From NCBI GenBank assembly GCA_001770015.1, contig MEQB01000036.1, positions 124,001 through 188,000 of the forward strand: 64,000 bases of DNA. The letters are read 5' to 3'. The translations under genes were made by a program, and so were the position numbers. The notes below the pieces were generated by a model. The model did not search any database. It was not told the DNA's origin and saw only the letters and a program-made list of their open reading frames with translations. Each line of letters starts with the position of its first letter. Within the stretch, counting starts at the first letter, position 1. Source of the DNA: Bdellovibrionales bacterium RIFOXYC1_FULL_37_79. Lineage in GTDB: Bacteria; Bdellovibrionota; Bacteriovoracia; Bacteriovoracales; Bacteriovoracaceae. This document shows positions 35,465 through 44,485 of this stretch, piece after piece.

Positions 35465-36787
35465 TCACAACCTATCCCATAATTTTTTAGAGACAATTTG
35501 AGCTTCACTAAAGACGGTTAATTCATCAACCAGAAGAATCTTTCTCTTTTCCATTACTATTTTGCCGGCAACAATGGTTGTTTCCACCAGTGCGTTACAT
35601 AAACCAAAGACCAGATGTCCTAAAAAACTATCCTTGTTCAAACTAGTAGGTGAACTATAATCTAAAATTATTACATCTGCCTGATAACCTTTTTTTATCT
35701 CCCCGATATTTGCAAAATAACGATTGGCAATGTGGGCGTTATTATTGACCAAGGCCTTCGTACATTCCATAAAACCGGCAGTGGGGTTGTCACTAGTCAA
35801 TCTTTGAATCCAGATGGAGGCCCTCAGTTCCTCCAGCATATCGGCGGTCATTGCATCCGTACCAAGCCCTACCAAGATATCATAATCCATCATTTTTTTT
35901 ATATCACTGATGCCAACCGCATTATTCATATTTGACTGATGATTTAAAGCAACCGCAGTGTCTGTATCTTTTAGTATTTTCATTTCTTCATCATTAATAT
36001 GAGTGCAATGGGCACAGATGGTTTTGTTTCCAAGAATATTGAATTTTTCAAGTCTCTCCACTACCCTCATCCGGTAATTTTTTTGCGCATGTTCCTGATC
36101 ACTTTTAGCTTCCGCAGTGTGAATATGACATCCAACTTTCAAAGCTTTAGTAATTTCACCGGCCTTTTTCAATGTTTCATCACTTAAGGTAAAGGAGGCA
36201 TGCAGCCCCATCAATCCCTTGATCATTTTATCCTGTGGATCAAGCGATTCAAGAAAATTTTTATTTTCCTCAAGCCCCAATTGGGCGATGACATCCCCAC
36301 TTCGATTGGAAACTTCATAACACAAGCACGCCCGTATCCCCAAATTCTGGCAAGCCTTTTTAATCTCATCCAGCGATCCAGACAGTTCCATAGGAGAGGC
36401 ATGATGGTCAATTACGGTAGTCGTGCCCTTTTTGATTCCATCAATAATTGAAGTCATCGCGCTTAATTTGGTATCTTCCAACGTAAGTGAGCTATCTAGC
36501 TTCCACCAAAGGTTGCTAAGAATTTCATTAAAATTTTTAGCTGGACTGATTTTAGAAATCCCCCGGGCAAAGGCACTGTAAAAATGGGTATGAACGTTGA
36601 TAAATCCGGGCATCACAATTTTATTTTCAGCGTCGATCGTCTTGGTTAAAAATAAATCATTTTTACTACCGGTAGGATAAATATCCTTGATCAAATCATT
36701 TTCAATCAAAAGATCATGATGGAATAAAATTTTATTACTGGCCCCCAGGGTAACGACGGTGGCGTTTTTGATTAAAAGCTGACTCAT
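35465..36787 (-). CDS. ssnA: SsnA-type amidohydrolase/chlorohydrolase
   Basis: 440-residue metal-dependent hydrolase of the TrzN/ATZ/guanine-deaminase-like superfamily. Metal ligands: NVHTHFYSAFARG, HTAEAKSDQ (about residue 225), AHCTHINDEEM and GTDAMTADMLEEL (Asp near 320). The overall pattern matches SsnA of the yge/ygf cluster, which is tied to anaerobic purine breakdown. Its start overlaps the xdhD-like stop by four bases. Its exact reaction in the pathway is not settled from sequence; deamination or ring opening of a purine-derived intermediate is likely. Confidence 0.9.
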   Translation of the reverse strand: MSQLLIKNATVVTLGASNKILFHHDLLIENDLIKDIYPTGSKNDLFLTKTIDAENKIVMPGFINVHTHFYSAFARGISKISPAKNFNEILSNLWWKLDSSLTLEDTKLSAMTSIIDGIKKGTTTVIDHHASPMELSGSLDEIKKACQNLGIRACLCYEVSNRSGDVIAQLGLEENKNFLESLDPQDKMIKGLMGLHASFTLSDETLKKAGEITKALKVGCHIHTAEAKSDQEHAQKNYRMRVVERLEKFNILGNKTICAHCTHINDEEMKILKDTDTAVALNHQSNMNNAVGISDIKKMMDYDILVGLGTDAMTADMLEELRASIWIQRLTSDNPTAGFMECTKALVNNNAHIANRYFANIGEIKKGYQADVIILDYSSPTSLNKDSFLGHLVFGLCNALVETTIVAGKIVMEKRKILLVDELTVFSEAQIVSKKLWDRL

Positions 36788-39348
36788 GGTTTTACCCCGA
36801 TAGGTAGTGAATACCTTCTTTTTCGATCATAAGTATAAAGCGCATTAGCAACTGCTGCTGCGGTAGGGACCAGTCCAATTTCCCCAACCCCTTTAGCACC
36901 ATAGGGCCCGTAATGATCCTGACATTCCACGCCCATCACTTCCACCTCCGGCATATCTTTTGCCCGTAGTATTCCAAGTTTTCCTAAATTCGTATGAACT
37001 GGATATCCATCTTTCATTGGAAAGTTTTCACTTAATGCATATCCAAGCCCCATATGAAGTGCGCCTTCAATTTGCCCCTCGAATAAGGTTGGATTCATAA
37101 TCCTTCCCGCATCATGAGCTGCATAGATCTTATTTATTCTACCCGAATCATCCAGCGTAACCACCTGGGTAGCATAGCCATAGGAATAATGAGTAATATG
37201 CCCCACCCCTTCCTTTCCTTTCCCAATTTCGCTGGTCCAATCACAGACCCATTCTCCATCATATTCGTTACCAACCAGATGTTCCAAATTCGATCTTGCC
37301 AAATCTGTTCTTATCTTTTGGCAAGCATCAATGATCGCAAGCCCCACCAGCGAAGTTCCCCGGGAAGAAGTGGTCATGCCACATACCGTTTCACTTTTAG
37401 TATCAACAATCACTTCAATCAAGCGAGGATCAATCCCCAGTTCTTGACAGATAGTTTGCACGGCCATGGTATGAACACCTTGTCCCATTTCTGACCATCC
37501 ATGATAAATTTGAATCCAATCTTTTTTCTTGATCACAACTTTGCACTTGGTAGAATCAGGCATCCCGTTTCCAATACCTGTATTTTTAATTCCGCAGGCT
37601 ATTCCAGCATATTTGGCCTTACTGAAAACGTCTTTCACTGCCAATAAAGTTTGCCTAAGGCCTACCCCATCACCTGTTTTCATCAGTTGCCCGGTCACTA
37701 GACTTTCACCCTCCCTAACTGCATTATCGTATCGAATTTGCCAGCGATCAAATCCCCCCATCTCACAAATTTCATCGATGAGCCCTTCTATAGCAAAAGC
37801 CGCCTGATTGACCCCGAACCCTCTCATTGCTCCACAAGGAACATTATTGGTATACACACTCCGAGCAATCACATGAACGTTTGGAACAATATATGCTCCA
37901 GCACTATGTCCAGCGGCTCGCTCCAAAACCTTCATTCCCACCGAGGCGTAGGCACCGGTGTCGCCATCAATTTTAGCCATCAAAGAAGTAAACTTTCCCT
38001 TTTCATCTGCCGCCAGCCAGTATTTCAGTCTCATCGGATGACGTTTAGGATGCATGTTCATTGATTCTTCCCGGGTTAATTCAATTTTAACCGGAACCTG
38101 TGAAAGATAAGCGCACAATGCCGCATGCCCTTGGACTGATAAATCTTCCTTACCTCCAAAACCACCACCATTTGAAACTTGGATCACTTGAACGAGGTCT
38201 TCACTAATACCAAGTATCTTGGCAATCCCCTTCCTATCCTCATAAGCGCCCTGCCCCTGGGAATAAACTTTTAAACGCTCCTCTTCAGGGATGGCCAAGC
38301 AACATTCTGTTTCCAAAAATGCATGCTCAATTCTTTGAGTATAAAATACTCCATAAGCCTGGTACTTGGAATGGTCATAAGCACTTTTGGCATTTCCAAT
38401 TTTCAATTTCGTTTTTGATAAAAGATTACCGCCGGGATGAATCTGATCGGCATCTTTTTTTAAGGCTTCATCCACGGTCGTCAAAGGTGTTTTCACATCG
38501 TACTCCACCTTGATTTTAGCGATGGCCTTTCTGGCGATTTTATCATTTATGGCAACCACGCTGGCAAGCACATCTCCAATATACCTGGTCTCTTCCCCTT
38601 CTTTGACCATCACCGGCCAGTCTTTTTTGATAAGTCCGGTGTAACGCTCTCCGGGAATATCTTTGGCGGTATAAACCGCTTTGACTCCTTTGACTTTGAC
38701 GGCTTCACTCGTATCAATCTGAAGCACCAAGGCCCTAGGGTGATCTGAAAATTTTAGCACCCCATAATGCATCCCAACTCTTTCCATATCACAGACAAAA
38801 TCACGCTGTCCCAAAACGGTCTTATAGGAATCATACTTGGGCTGTCTCTCCCCGACTTTGCCACTAGTTTCCCACTTAGCCGATACATTTTTTTCTCTAA
38901 TCATTTTTGCCGCATATATTATAGATTCAATAATCTTTTTATATCCCGTGCACCGGCAAATATTTTTATGAATCGCTTTTTTAACATCCTCAACACTGGG
39001 GTTTAGATTAACCATAAGTAATTGACTGGCACTCATCACCACACCCGGTGTACAAAAACCGCACTGGACCCCGCCTTTTTCGCTAAACGCTTTGGCAAAA
39101 ATTTCTTTAATCTCCTCTCTTAGCCCTTCCAGCGTCACCACCATTTTCCCTGCCACAGATTTCATCTTGGTTTTACAACTAAGCATCACTTTACCATTGA
39201 TATGAACACTACAGGCTCCACACACGCCTTGGCCCGAGCAACCATTCTTGGGTGATTTAATTCCTTCGATACTTCGAAGATACTCAAGTAAGCTTATCTC
39301 TTGGTCATCCTGATAATTTTTTTTCACACCATTTAAAATAAACTCCAT
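36784..39348 (-). CDS. xdhD: XdhD-like molybdenum hydroxylase, fused [2Fe-2S] and Mo-binding domains
   Basis: 854 residues; CAGGAG before ATG. Residues 1-145 are the iron-sulfur domain: Cys 37, 43, 46 and 58, then Cys 96, 99, 131 and 133, the two clusters of xanthine dehydrogenases. Residues 165-854 are the molybdopterin domain (GGFGGKEDLSVQGHAAL, HPKRHPMRLKYW, CGAMRGFGVNQAAF, SEMGQGVHTMAVQ) with catalytic Glu in AKGVGEIGLVP near the end. It should hydroxylate xanthine/hypoxanthine-type purines or run in reverse. No separate FAD subunit (YgfM type) is in the window, so its electron partner is elsewhere or is YgfK. Part of ygeW-ygeY-xdhD-ssnA. Confidence 0.93.
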   Translation of the reverse strand: MEFILNGVKKNYQDDQEISLLEYLRSIEGIKSPKNGCSGQGVCGACSVHINGKVMLSCKTKMKSVAGKMVVTLEGLREEIKEIFAKAFSEKGGVQCGFCTPGVVMSASQLLMVNLNPSVEDVKKAIHKNICRCTGYKKIIESIIYAAKMIREKNVSAKWETSGKVGERQPKYDSYKTVLGQRDFVCDMERVGMHYGVLKFSDHPRALVLQIDTSEAVKVKGVKAVYTAKDIPGERYTGLIKKDWPVMVKEGEETRYIGDVLASVVAINDKIARKAIAKIKVEYDVKTPLTTVDEALKKDADQIHPGGNLLSKTKLKIGNAKSAYDHSKYQAYGVFYTQRIEHAFLETECCLAIPEEERLKVYSQGQGAYEDRKGIAKILGISEDLVQVIQVSNGGGFGGKEDLSVQGHAALCAYLSQVPVKIELTREESMNMHPKRHPMRLKYWLAADEKGKFTSLMAKIDGDTGAYASVGMKVLERAAGHSAGAYIVPNVHVIARSVYTNNVPCGAMRGFGVNQAAFAIEGLIDEICEMGGFDRWQIRYDNAVREGESLVTGQLMKTGDGVGLRQTLLAVKDVFSKAKYAGIACGIKNTGIGNGMPDSTKCKVVIKKKDWIQIYHGWSEMGQGVHTMAVQTICQELGIDPRLIEVIVDTKSETVCGMTTSSRGTSLVGLAIIDACQKIRTDLARSNLEHLVGNEYDGEWVCDWTSEIGKGKEGVGHITHYSYGYATQVVTLDDSGRINKIYAAHDAGRIMNPTLFEGQIEGALHMGLGYALSENFPMKDGYPVHTNLGKLGILRAKDMPEVEVMGVECQDHYGPYGAKGVGEIGLVPTAAAVANALYTYDRKRRYSLPIGVKP

Positions 39349-39360
39349 GAGCTCTCCTGA

Positions 39361-40566
39361 TTATTTAGTGTTAACATAAACGCTTGGGAAGGTGGCATAC
39401 CAGGCACAGGCCTTCACTAAATGTTCAACCGGTACTTGATCAGTGACCGCATGGGCATGAATTTCATGGGCCGGCCCAAAACCAATGGTGGGAACTCCCA
39501 TCGTCCCCATGGTGGCAACACCATTAGTGGAAAAAGTCCATTTGTCCACCTTGGGATTAACCCCAAGGGTGTCTTGATAATTTTTCACCGCAGCTCTACA
39601 GACCACATGGTTTTCTGGTAAAACCCAGGTGGGATAATATTTATCAATTTCATAAACCAGTCCGGTGTAGCTGGGGGTATTATATTTGAGTACTTCCACG
39701 CTGGCTTCCACCCCCGCCTTTTTAATCGCATCTTTTACTTCGGCTACCGCACTTTCTCTGGTTTCACCCTGGGTAAGCCTTCGATCAAGATGAATATAGG
39801 CCCGATCAGGTACTGCACAAAGTGACGGTGTATCGCATTCAATATAGCTTACGGTAACCGACCCTTTTCCTAAAAATTCATCATGCTTTATGCGATCATT
39901 TAATTTTTCGATTTCATTCACCACCTTACACATCATATAAACCGCATTTTTTCCTCGCTCAGGAGCTGACCCATGACAAGAAACCCCTTTGGCAGTGACC
40001 CCTATTTCCATTCTGCCCCGATGCCCCCTATAAATATTCAAATTGGTAGGCTCAGTAATCACCACAACATCCGGCTTATCAATTATTTTTTCTTTAAGAA
40101 TGTATTGCCAGCATAAACCATCGCAATCTTCCTCTTGAACGGTACCAGTTATCCAAAGGGTATAATCACCTTCAAGTTTTAAATCTTTTATTATTTTAGC
40201 AGCATAGACCATCGAGGCCATACCGGCTTCCTGATCACTGGCCCCTCTTCCATAAATAACTCCATTTTCTAATTTTCCTTCATACGGGTCCCATTTCCAG
40301 GCATTTCTGTCCCCGACGCCAACAGTGTCAATATGGGCATCCATGGCAATTATTTTCTTGCCCTTTCCAACCCGCCCTAAAATATTGCCCATCTCATCTA
40401 TTTTGATTTCATCAAAACCGACCTTCTCCATTTCTTTTTTTATTCGCTGGATGACCTCTCGTTCCTGGGCACTTTCTGAGGGAATTTTAATCATATCCCG
40501 AAGAAACTTCACCATCTCAGGTTCATATTTTTTAGCAAGTTCCATGACTTTTTTATGATCAATCAT
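39361..40566 (-). CDS. ygeY: YgeY-type M20 family hydrolase
   Basis: 401 residues, M20/ArgE/DapE metallopeptidase fold. Zinc ligands are in IAMDAHIDTVG (His near 76), YGRGASDQEAG (Asp near 111), QEEDCDG (Glu pair near 146) and the C-terminal FGPAHEIHAHAVTDQ. The dimerisation domain has RGHRGRMEIGVTAKG. It matches YgeY, the hydrolase of the yge purine cluster, thought to cleave an acyl- or carbamoyl-diamino intermediate. Flanked by ygeW 7 bp upstream and xdhD-like 12 bp downstream in one operon, which supports assignment above that of a generic deacylase. Confidence 0.91.
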   Translation of the reverse strand: MIDHKKVMELAKKYEPEMVKFLRDMIKIPSESAQEREVIQRIKKEMEKVGFDEIKIDEMGNILGRVGKGKKIIAMDAHIDTVGVGDRNAWKWDPYEGKLENGVIYGRGASDQEAGMASMVYAAKIIKDLKLEGDYTLWITGTVQEEDCDGLCWQYILKEKIIDKPDVVVITEPTNLNIYRGHRGRMEIGVTAKGVSCHGSAPERGKNAVYMMCKVVNEIEKLNDRIKHDEFLGKGSVTVSYIECDTPSLCAVPDRAYIHLDRRLTQGETRESAVAEVKDAIKKAGVEASVEVLKYNTPSYTGLVYEIDKYYPTWVLPENHVVCRAAVKNYQDTLGVNPKVDKWTFSTNGVATMGTMGVPTIGFGPAHEIHAHAVTDQVPVEHLVKACAWYATFPSVYVNTK

Positions 40567-40573
40567 ATTTCAC

Positions 40574-41764
40574 CTATCCTAATATTCTCTTAATGTTTTG
40601 TTCTTTAAGCATGGTTAATACTTTTACTGGATCCTTAACCCTTGAGGTTAAAATCATGGCGGCAATAATGTAGGGTTTAAACCCCGCCTCTTTATAAGTT
40701 TCCACTCGATATTTTTCAAAAACTGCTTTGCTGACTTCTCCCGCTTTACAAGACACCTCGGTAATATCGGCAGGCAGACAGTGCATATAAAGAGCCTTGC
40801 CATTTTTGGTAAGCTTCATCTTTTGTTCATCACATTCCCAATTTTTGTAATTAGCATTTTGGGCCAAACACTCTTTTTCCAATTTTTTCAGACCATCATT
40901 ATCATTTTTCTTAAGCAGACCAGTTCTTTTCTCCATAACTTCAAAGGATGCCCAGCTTTTAGGATAAACAATATCCGCATTCTTAAATGCATCTTCCATG
41001 GATTCGGTGTAAGTAAATTTCCCACCACTTGAAGCGGCATTCTTTTTAGCAACTTCCATACATTCAGGTAGGAGTTTATATTCTTTAGGGTGTGCCAGCG
41101 TTACCTCCATGCCAAATCTGGTCATAAGTCCAATAATTCCCTGGGGCACCGAAAGTGGTTTTCCGTAACTTGGCGAATAGGCCCAGGTCATGGCAATTTT
41201 TTTGCCTTTTAAGTTTTCCAAGCTACCAAAATAATTTTTCAAATGTAGAAGGTCACTCATGGATTGAGTGGGATGATCAATATCACACTGAAGATTTACG
41301 ACAGTGGTTCTCTCGGGTAAAACCCCTTCTTTGTGCCCTTCAGACAGGCTTTTAGCCACCTCTCTCATATACGTATTTCCGGCACCAATATACATATCAT
41401 CTCGGATACCTATAACCTCCGCTAAAAATGAAATCATGTTAGAAGTTTCTCGGACGGTTTCACCGTGCGCCACCTGTGACTTACCTTCGTCCAGATCCTG
41501 TACGTATAAACCGAGCAAATCACAAGCCTTGGAAAAGGAAAAACGCGTGCGGGTTGAATTATCTCTAAATTGACTGACTCCAATCCCTGACTCGAAAATC
41601 CTGGTGGAAATATTATTATCCCTTAACCCTTTTAAAGTTTCTGCAACTCCTAGAACTATCTTTAGATCATCCAGGGACTTTTCCCAAGTCAGTAAAAAAT
41701 CTTTTTCATATAATTCATTTTTTAAATTTTTTAGTCCGTCAATTAAACCATTCAAACCACTCAT
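40574..41764 (-). CDS. ygeW: YgeW-type knotted carbamoyltransferase
   Basis: 396-residue aspartate/ornithine-transcarbamoylase superfamily protein. The carbamoyl-phosphate loop DNSTRTRFSF (about residue 68), HPTQSMSDLLHL (about 165) and MHCLPADI (about 330) are intact. Length and the long LGVAETLKGL head agree with YgeW, a knotted transcarbamylase of the purine cluster whose product feeds carbamoyl phosphate formation. First gene of the 12-kb minus-strand run, preceded by AAAAGGAG. No carbamate kinase is present in the window to use carbamoyl phosphate. Confidence 0.92.
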   Translation of the reverse strand: MSGLNGLIDGLKNLKNELYEKDFLLTWEKSLDDLKIVLGVAETLKGLRDNNISTRIFESGIGVSQFRDNSTRTRFSFSKACDLLGLYVQDLDEGKSQVAHGETVRETSNMISFLAEVIGIRDDMYIGAGNTYMREVAKSLSEGHKEGVLPERTTVVNLQCDIDHPTQSMSDLLHLKNYFGSLENLKGKKIAMTWAYSPSYGKPLSVPQGIIGLMTRFGMEVTLAHPKEYKLLPECMEVAKKNAASSGGKFTYTESMEDAFKNADIVYPKSWASFEVMEKRTGLLKKNDNDGLKKLEKECLAQNANYKNWECDEQKMKLTKNGKALYMHCLPADITEVSCKAGEVSKAVFEKYRVETYKEAGFKPYIIAAMILTSRVKDPVKVLTMLKEQNIKRILG

Positions 41765-41863
41765 AACTAGCTCCTTTTATCATAAACCTATATAATAATT
41801 TCAAAATATCCAATACATTTTCGTTTCAATAATTTTTTGCAATTTATATATATTCACTTTTTT

Positions 41864-43147
41864 TTAAAGCTTGATAATATTTCCCGGTCGATAAACATAT
41901 CCCGTGCTACTTGGTTGTACCAATCCTCCCACTTGTGAAAAATTGCCATTTTGCCACTTAAGCACAACATGCTCGCCATTCATTTCATCCACTGCTCTGA
42001 TTGCAGAAAATAGGATTGCATCACCATCTTGAAGAAATTCATACTTTGTACTTAATATTAACGAATCACTCTCATTTCCAAATGGAATCCAACTCGAAGT
42101 TACCGTATTCCATCGACTCACCCTATAGCGAAAATGAATCCTGCTAGGATAGGTCGAAACGCCATCCGCTGTGCAATCAAAATACATTATAAATAAATCA
42201 TCATTGCTATCAACAAATAAATGCGAATCACCTGTGTCCCGACAAGTGCTACTTTCTACATTTCCAGCTGTCAAAATCCAATTTGAACCATTATAAAAAG
42301 CAGTTTTTGTATGTGACACTTGGGTATACCATGAATTATCAGCACCTCTCACGTCAGTGCTAAACGAAACCACCGGATTGCCTCTCCAAAATGCAAGTGA
42401 AGTCCATGTGCTTGAAGGAGCCCCGGGTAACAACGGAAATCGGGAAAGGTTACTCCCGTCATATTGATATACAGTCGGAGTTGGTTTTGCAAAGTACAAA
42501 TAAAGTTTATCATTGTTAATAGTTAAACGAGGTGTATATTGAAAATCGTTAATCAGAATGTGCTCCCATTTATTATTTATATAAGAACTAAGAACACCTT
42601 TTGTATTTTCAAAATTAGGACCACCTGTTTCCCAAAAAACTCTTGGAACTCCTTTATAGATAATCCCGACTGATCCGCCTCCTGTATTATCATGAAGCTT
42701 GGTATTGGTACTTTGATCTAAATTAACTCGCGAAGAGGAAATATTCGTCCAACTATTATTTCCATATTTTTTGACTGTTAATTCTTTGGTATCCAAATCA
42801 CTGCCAAGGCAGTGTGAATAATCCAAATATATCTCATTATTGTCACCTTTAAACAGATGGGGCCAACCGTGAATTTCTAAATTATAACTGCATGATGTAG
42901 AATTATCAACCGGAGAGTTTTGAATAACCCACTGACCATTTTGAAGACAAGATACAAAAATTTTCAGACTATGCGGATAGTAAGTAGGGGAATGCCAAGC
43001 AGTACAATAATCCCCGGTCATCTCTACTGGATTAACAATCGGAGTAGAAATCGGCGCAGGTGACGGATTGGCGACTTTTACTTTAAACCCTTGTCCACAG
43101 GACGAAATAATACTAATAATAAATATAAATACAAAAATTCGATTCAT
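41864..43147 (-). CDS. Lipoprotein with beta-propeller-like repeats
   Basis: 427 residues from ATG 43147 (GAGAGG upstream; the TTG five codons earlier overlaps it). Signal with lipobox ISSC, so lipidated at Cys 17-18. The mature chain repeats Trp/Asn/Ser-rich strands (NNSWTNISS, NGSNWILTAGN, VTSSWIPFGN, VLKWQNGNFSQVGG), typical of a beta-propeller or BNR-like fold seen in secreted proteins. No enzymatic motif recognised. It lies between ygeW and the divergent PLP genes but on its own strand with its own promoter space, so it is probably unrelated to purine catabolism. Confidence 0.7.
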   Translation of the reverse strand: MNRIFVFIFIISIISSCGQGFKVKVANPSPAPISTPIVNPVEMTGDYCTAWHSPTYYPHSLKIFVSCLQNGQWVIQNSPVDNSTSCSYNLEIHGWPHLFKGDNNEIYLDYSHCLGSDLDTKELTVKKYGNNSWTNISSSRVNLDQSTNTKLHDNTGGGSVGIIYKGVPRVFWETGGPNFENTKGVLSSYINNKWEHILINDFQYTPRLTINNDKLYLYFAKPTPTVYQYDGSNLSRFPLLPGAPSSTWTSLAFWRGNPVVSFSTDVRGADNSWYTQVSHTKTAFYNGSNWILTAGNVESSTCRDTGDSHLFVDSNDDLFIMYFDCTADGVSTYPSRIHFRYRVSRWNTVTSSWIPFGNESDSLILSTKYEFLQDGDAILFSAIRAVDEMNGEHVVLKWQNGNFSQVGGLVQPSSTGYVYRPGNIIKL

Positions 43148-43312
43148 TTTCGATCCTCTCAATAAACATTTCTTCTCTTAAAGTTAAAATTTTTTACAAA
43201 TCAAGCATATAGTGATGAATTTAGATTGAAAACATAAAACTTCTCAATCAGATTCATTGCCTTAAAGCACACTCCTTGATAAAATTTTTTAAAAAAGAAC
43301 CGGGCAAAATTA

Positions 43313-44485
43313 ATGTTTCACTACCAGTGTACAGACTGCAATCAAATTTTTGATATCAAGCCAGAAATCATGCTTTGTTCAAGTTGTGGCCCAAAAACCA
43401 AGAAAAACTCTCCCTCAAGAGGCGTCTTAGAGGTTATCAACTCCAATAAAAATGCGGATCTCCAAGATTTTTTTACTTTTTTACCCATAGAAAAAACATA
43501 TTTCCCATCTCTTCAAGTTGGTAACACACCGCTCGTGAAACCAGAAAGACTAATGGATGACTTAAGATTAGCTAATCTTTTTATAAAAAATGACAGCACT
43601 AATCCTACCGGATCTTTTAAAGACCGTGCATCTTTTCTCGTCAGCGCTTTTGCAAAGAATAATAATATAAACGAAATAGTCCTGGCTTCCACCGGTAATG
43701 CAGGATCTTCCATGGCAGGCATAGGGGCCTGCGCCAATCAAAAAATAACCATTTTTTTGCCAAAAAATGTTCCTGAGGGAAAACTTATCCAATCTCTTCA
43801 ATACGGAGCAAATGTAATCATGGTTGATGGCAATTACGATTTAGCTTACGATTTGTCCATCGAATACAGTAAAAAATTTGGTGGAATGAATCGAAATACC
43901 GCCTATAACCCCATGACGATCGAAGGAAAAAAAACCGTCTCACTCGAAATTGTTCGAGACCTTGGCACCGTAGATCATATTTTTATTCCAACTGGTGACG
44001 GTGTTATTCTAGCAGGCGTTTACAAGGGATTTATAGACCTTTTAAATTTTAAAATAATTAAAAAAATTCCAACCATCTACGCTGTTCAAGCTGAATTTAG
44101 TGGGGCTATCCACCGAGCATTTAAAAATGGTGGCACTTTTGATTATCAACGCTCCAATACTATAGCTGATTCAATCTCCGTCGATGCACCTAGAAATGGT
44201 CATTTGGCCTATAAATATTTAACCAAGTATAACGGCAAAACAATACTCGTAACAGATGATGAAATATTAAATGCCCAAAAAATCTTATCCACAAAGACAG
44301 GACTCTTTATTGAGCCTGCAGGAGCGGCTAGCTTAGCAGGGTTACTCAAAGTAAAGGACTCTCTTAAAAAAAATGAAACTATAGTTCTTCTTGCCACCGG
44401 CAACGGACTAAAAGATACGCTTTCAGCCACCAAAAAAATTACCAAACCTCAAAAATTAATAAAAAATATAGCGGAGTTAACATGA
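43313..44485 (+). CDS. Threonine synthase-like PLP enzyme
   Basis: 390 residues. N-terminal zinc ribbon (YQCTDCNQIF, MLCSSCG), then PLP fold type II. The Schiff-base Lys is in DSTNPTGSFKDRASF (about residue 102) and the phosphate loop is STGNAGSSMAG. The C-terminal part (LFIEPAGAASLAGLLKV, LLATGNGLKD) fits threonine synthase or threonine dehydratase-like enzymes. Its stop overlaps the start of the next PLP gene (ATGA). It could be real ThrC, but no hom/thrB is here. The pairing with a second PLP enzyme inside a yge/ygf gene neighbourhood suggests a role in amino-acid-like purine breakdown products. Confidence 0.85.
   Translation: MFHYQCTDCNQIFDIKPEIMLCSSCGPKTKKNSPSRGVLEVINSNKNADLQDFFTFLPIEKTYFPSLQVGNTPLVKPERLMDDLRLANLFIKNDSTNPTGSFKDRASFLVSAFAKNNNINEIVLASTGNAGSSMAGIGACANQKITIFLPKNVPEGKLIQSLQYGANVIMVDGNYDLAYDLSIEYSKKFGGMNRNTAYNPMTIEGKKTVSLEIVRDLGTVDHIFIPTGDGVILAGVYKGFIDLLNFKIIKKIPTIYAVQAEFSGAIHRAFKNGGTFDYQRSNTIADSISVDAPRNGHLAYKYLTKYNGKTILVTDDEILNAQKILSTKTGLFIEPAGAASLAGLLKVKDSLKKNETIVLLATGNGLKDTLSATKKITKPQKLIKNIAELT

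Noticed and set aside
37114-37494. Plus-strand ORFs opposite xdhD, ygeY, ygfK and other genes
   Set aside because: They lie antisense to clearly conserved proteins, lack ribosome sites and have no recognisable motifs; typical shadows of a coding strand.
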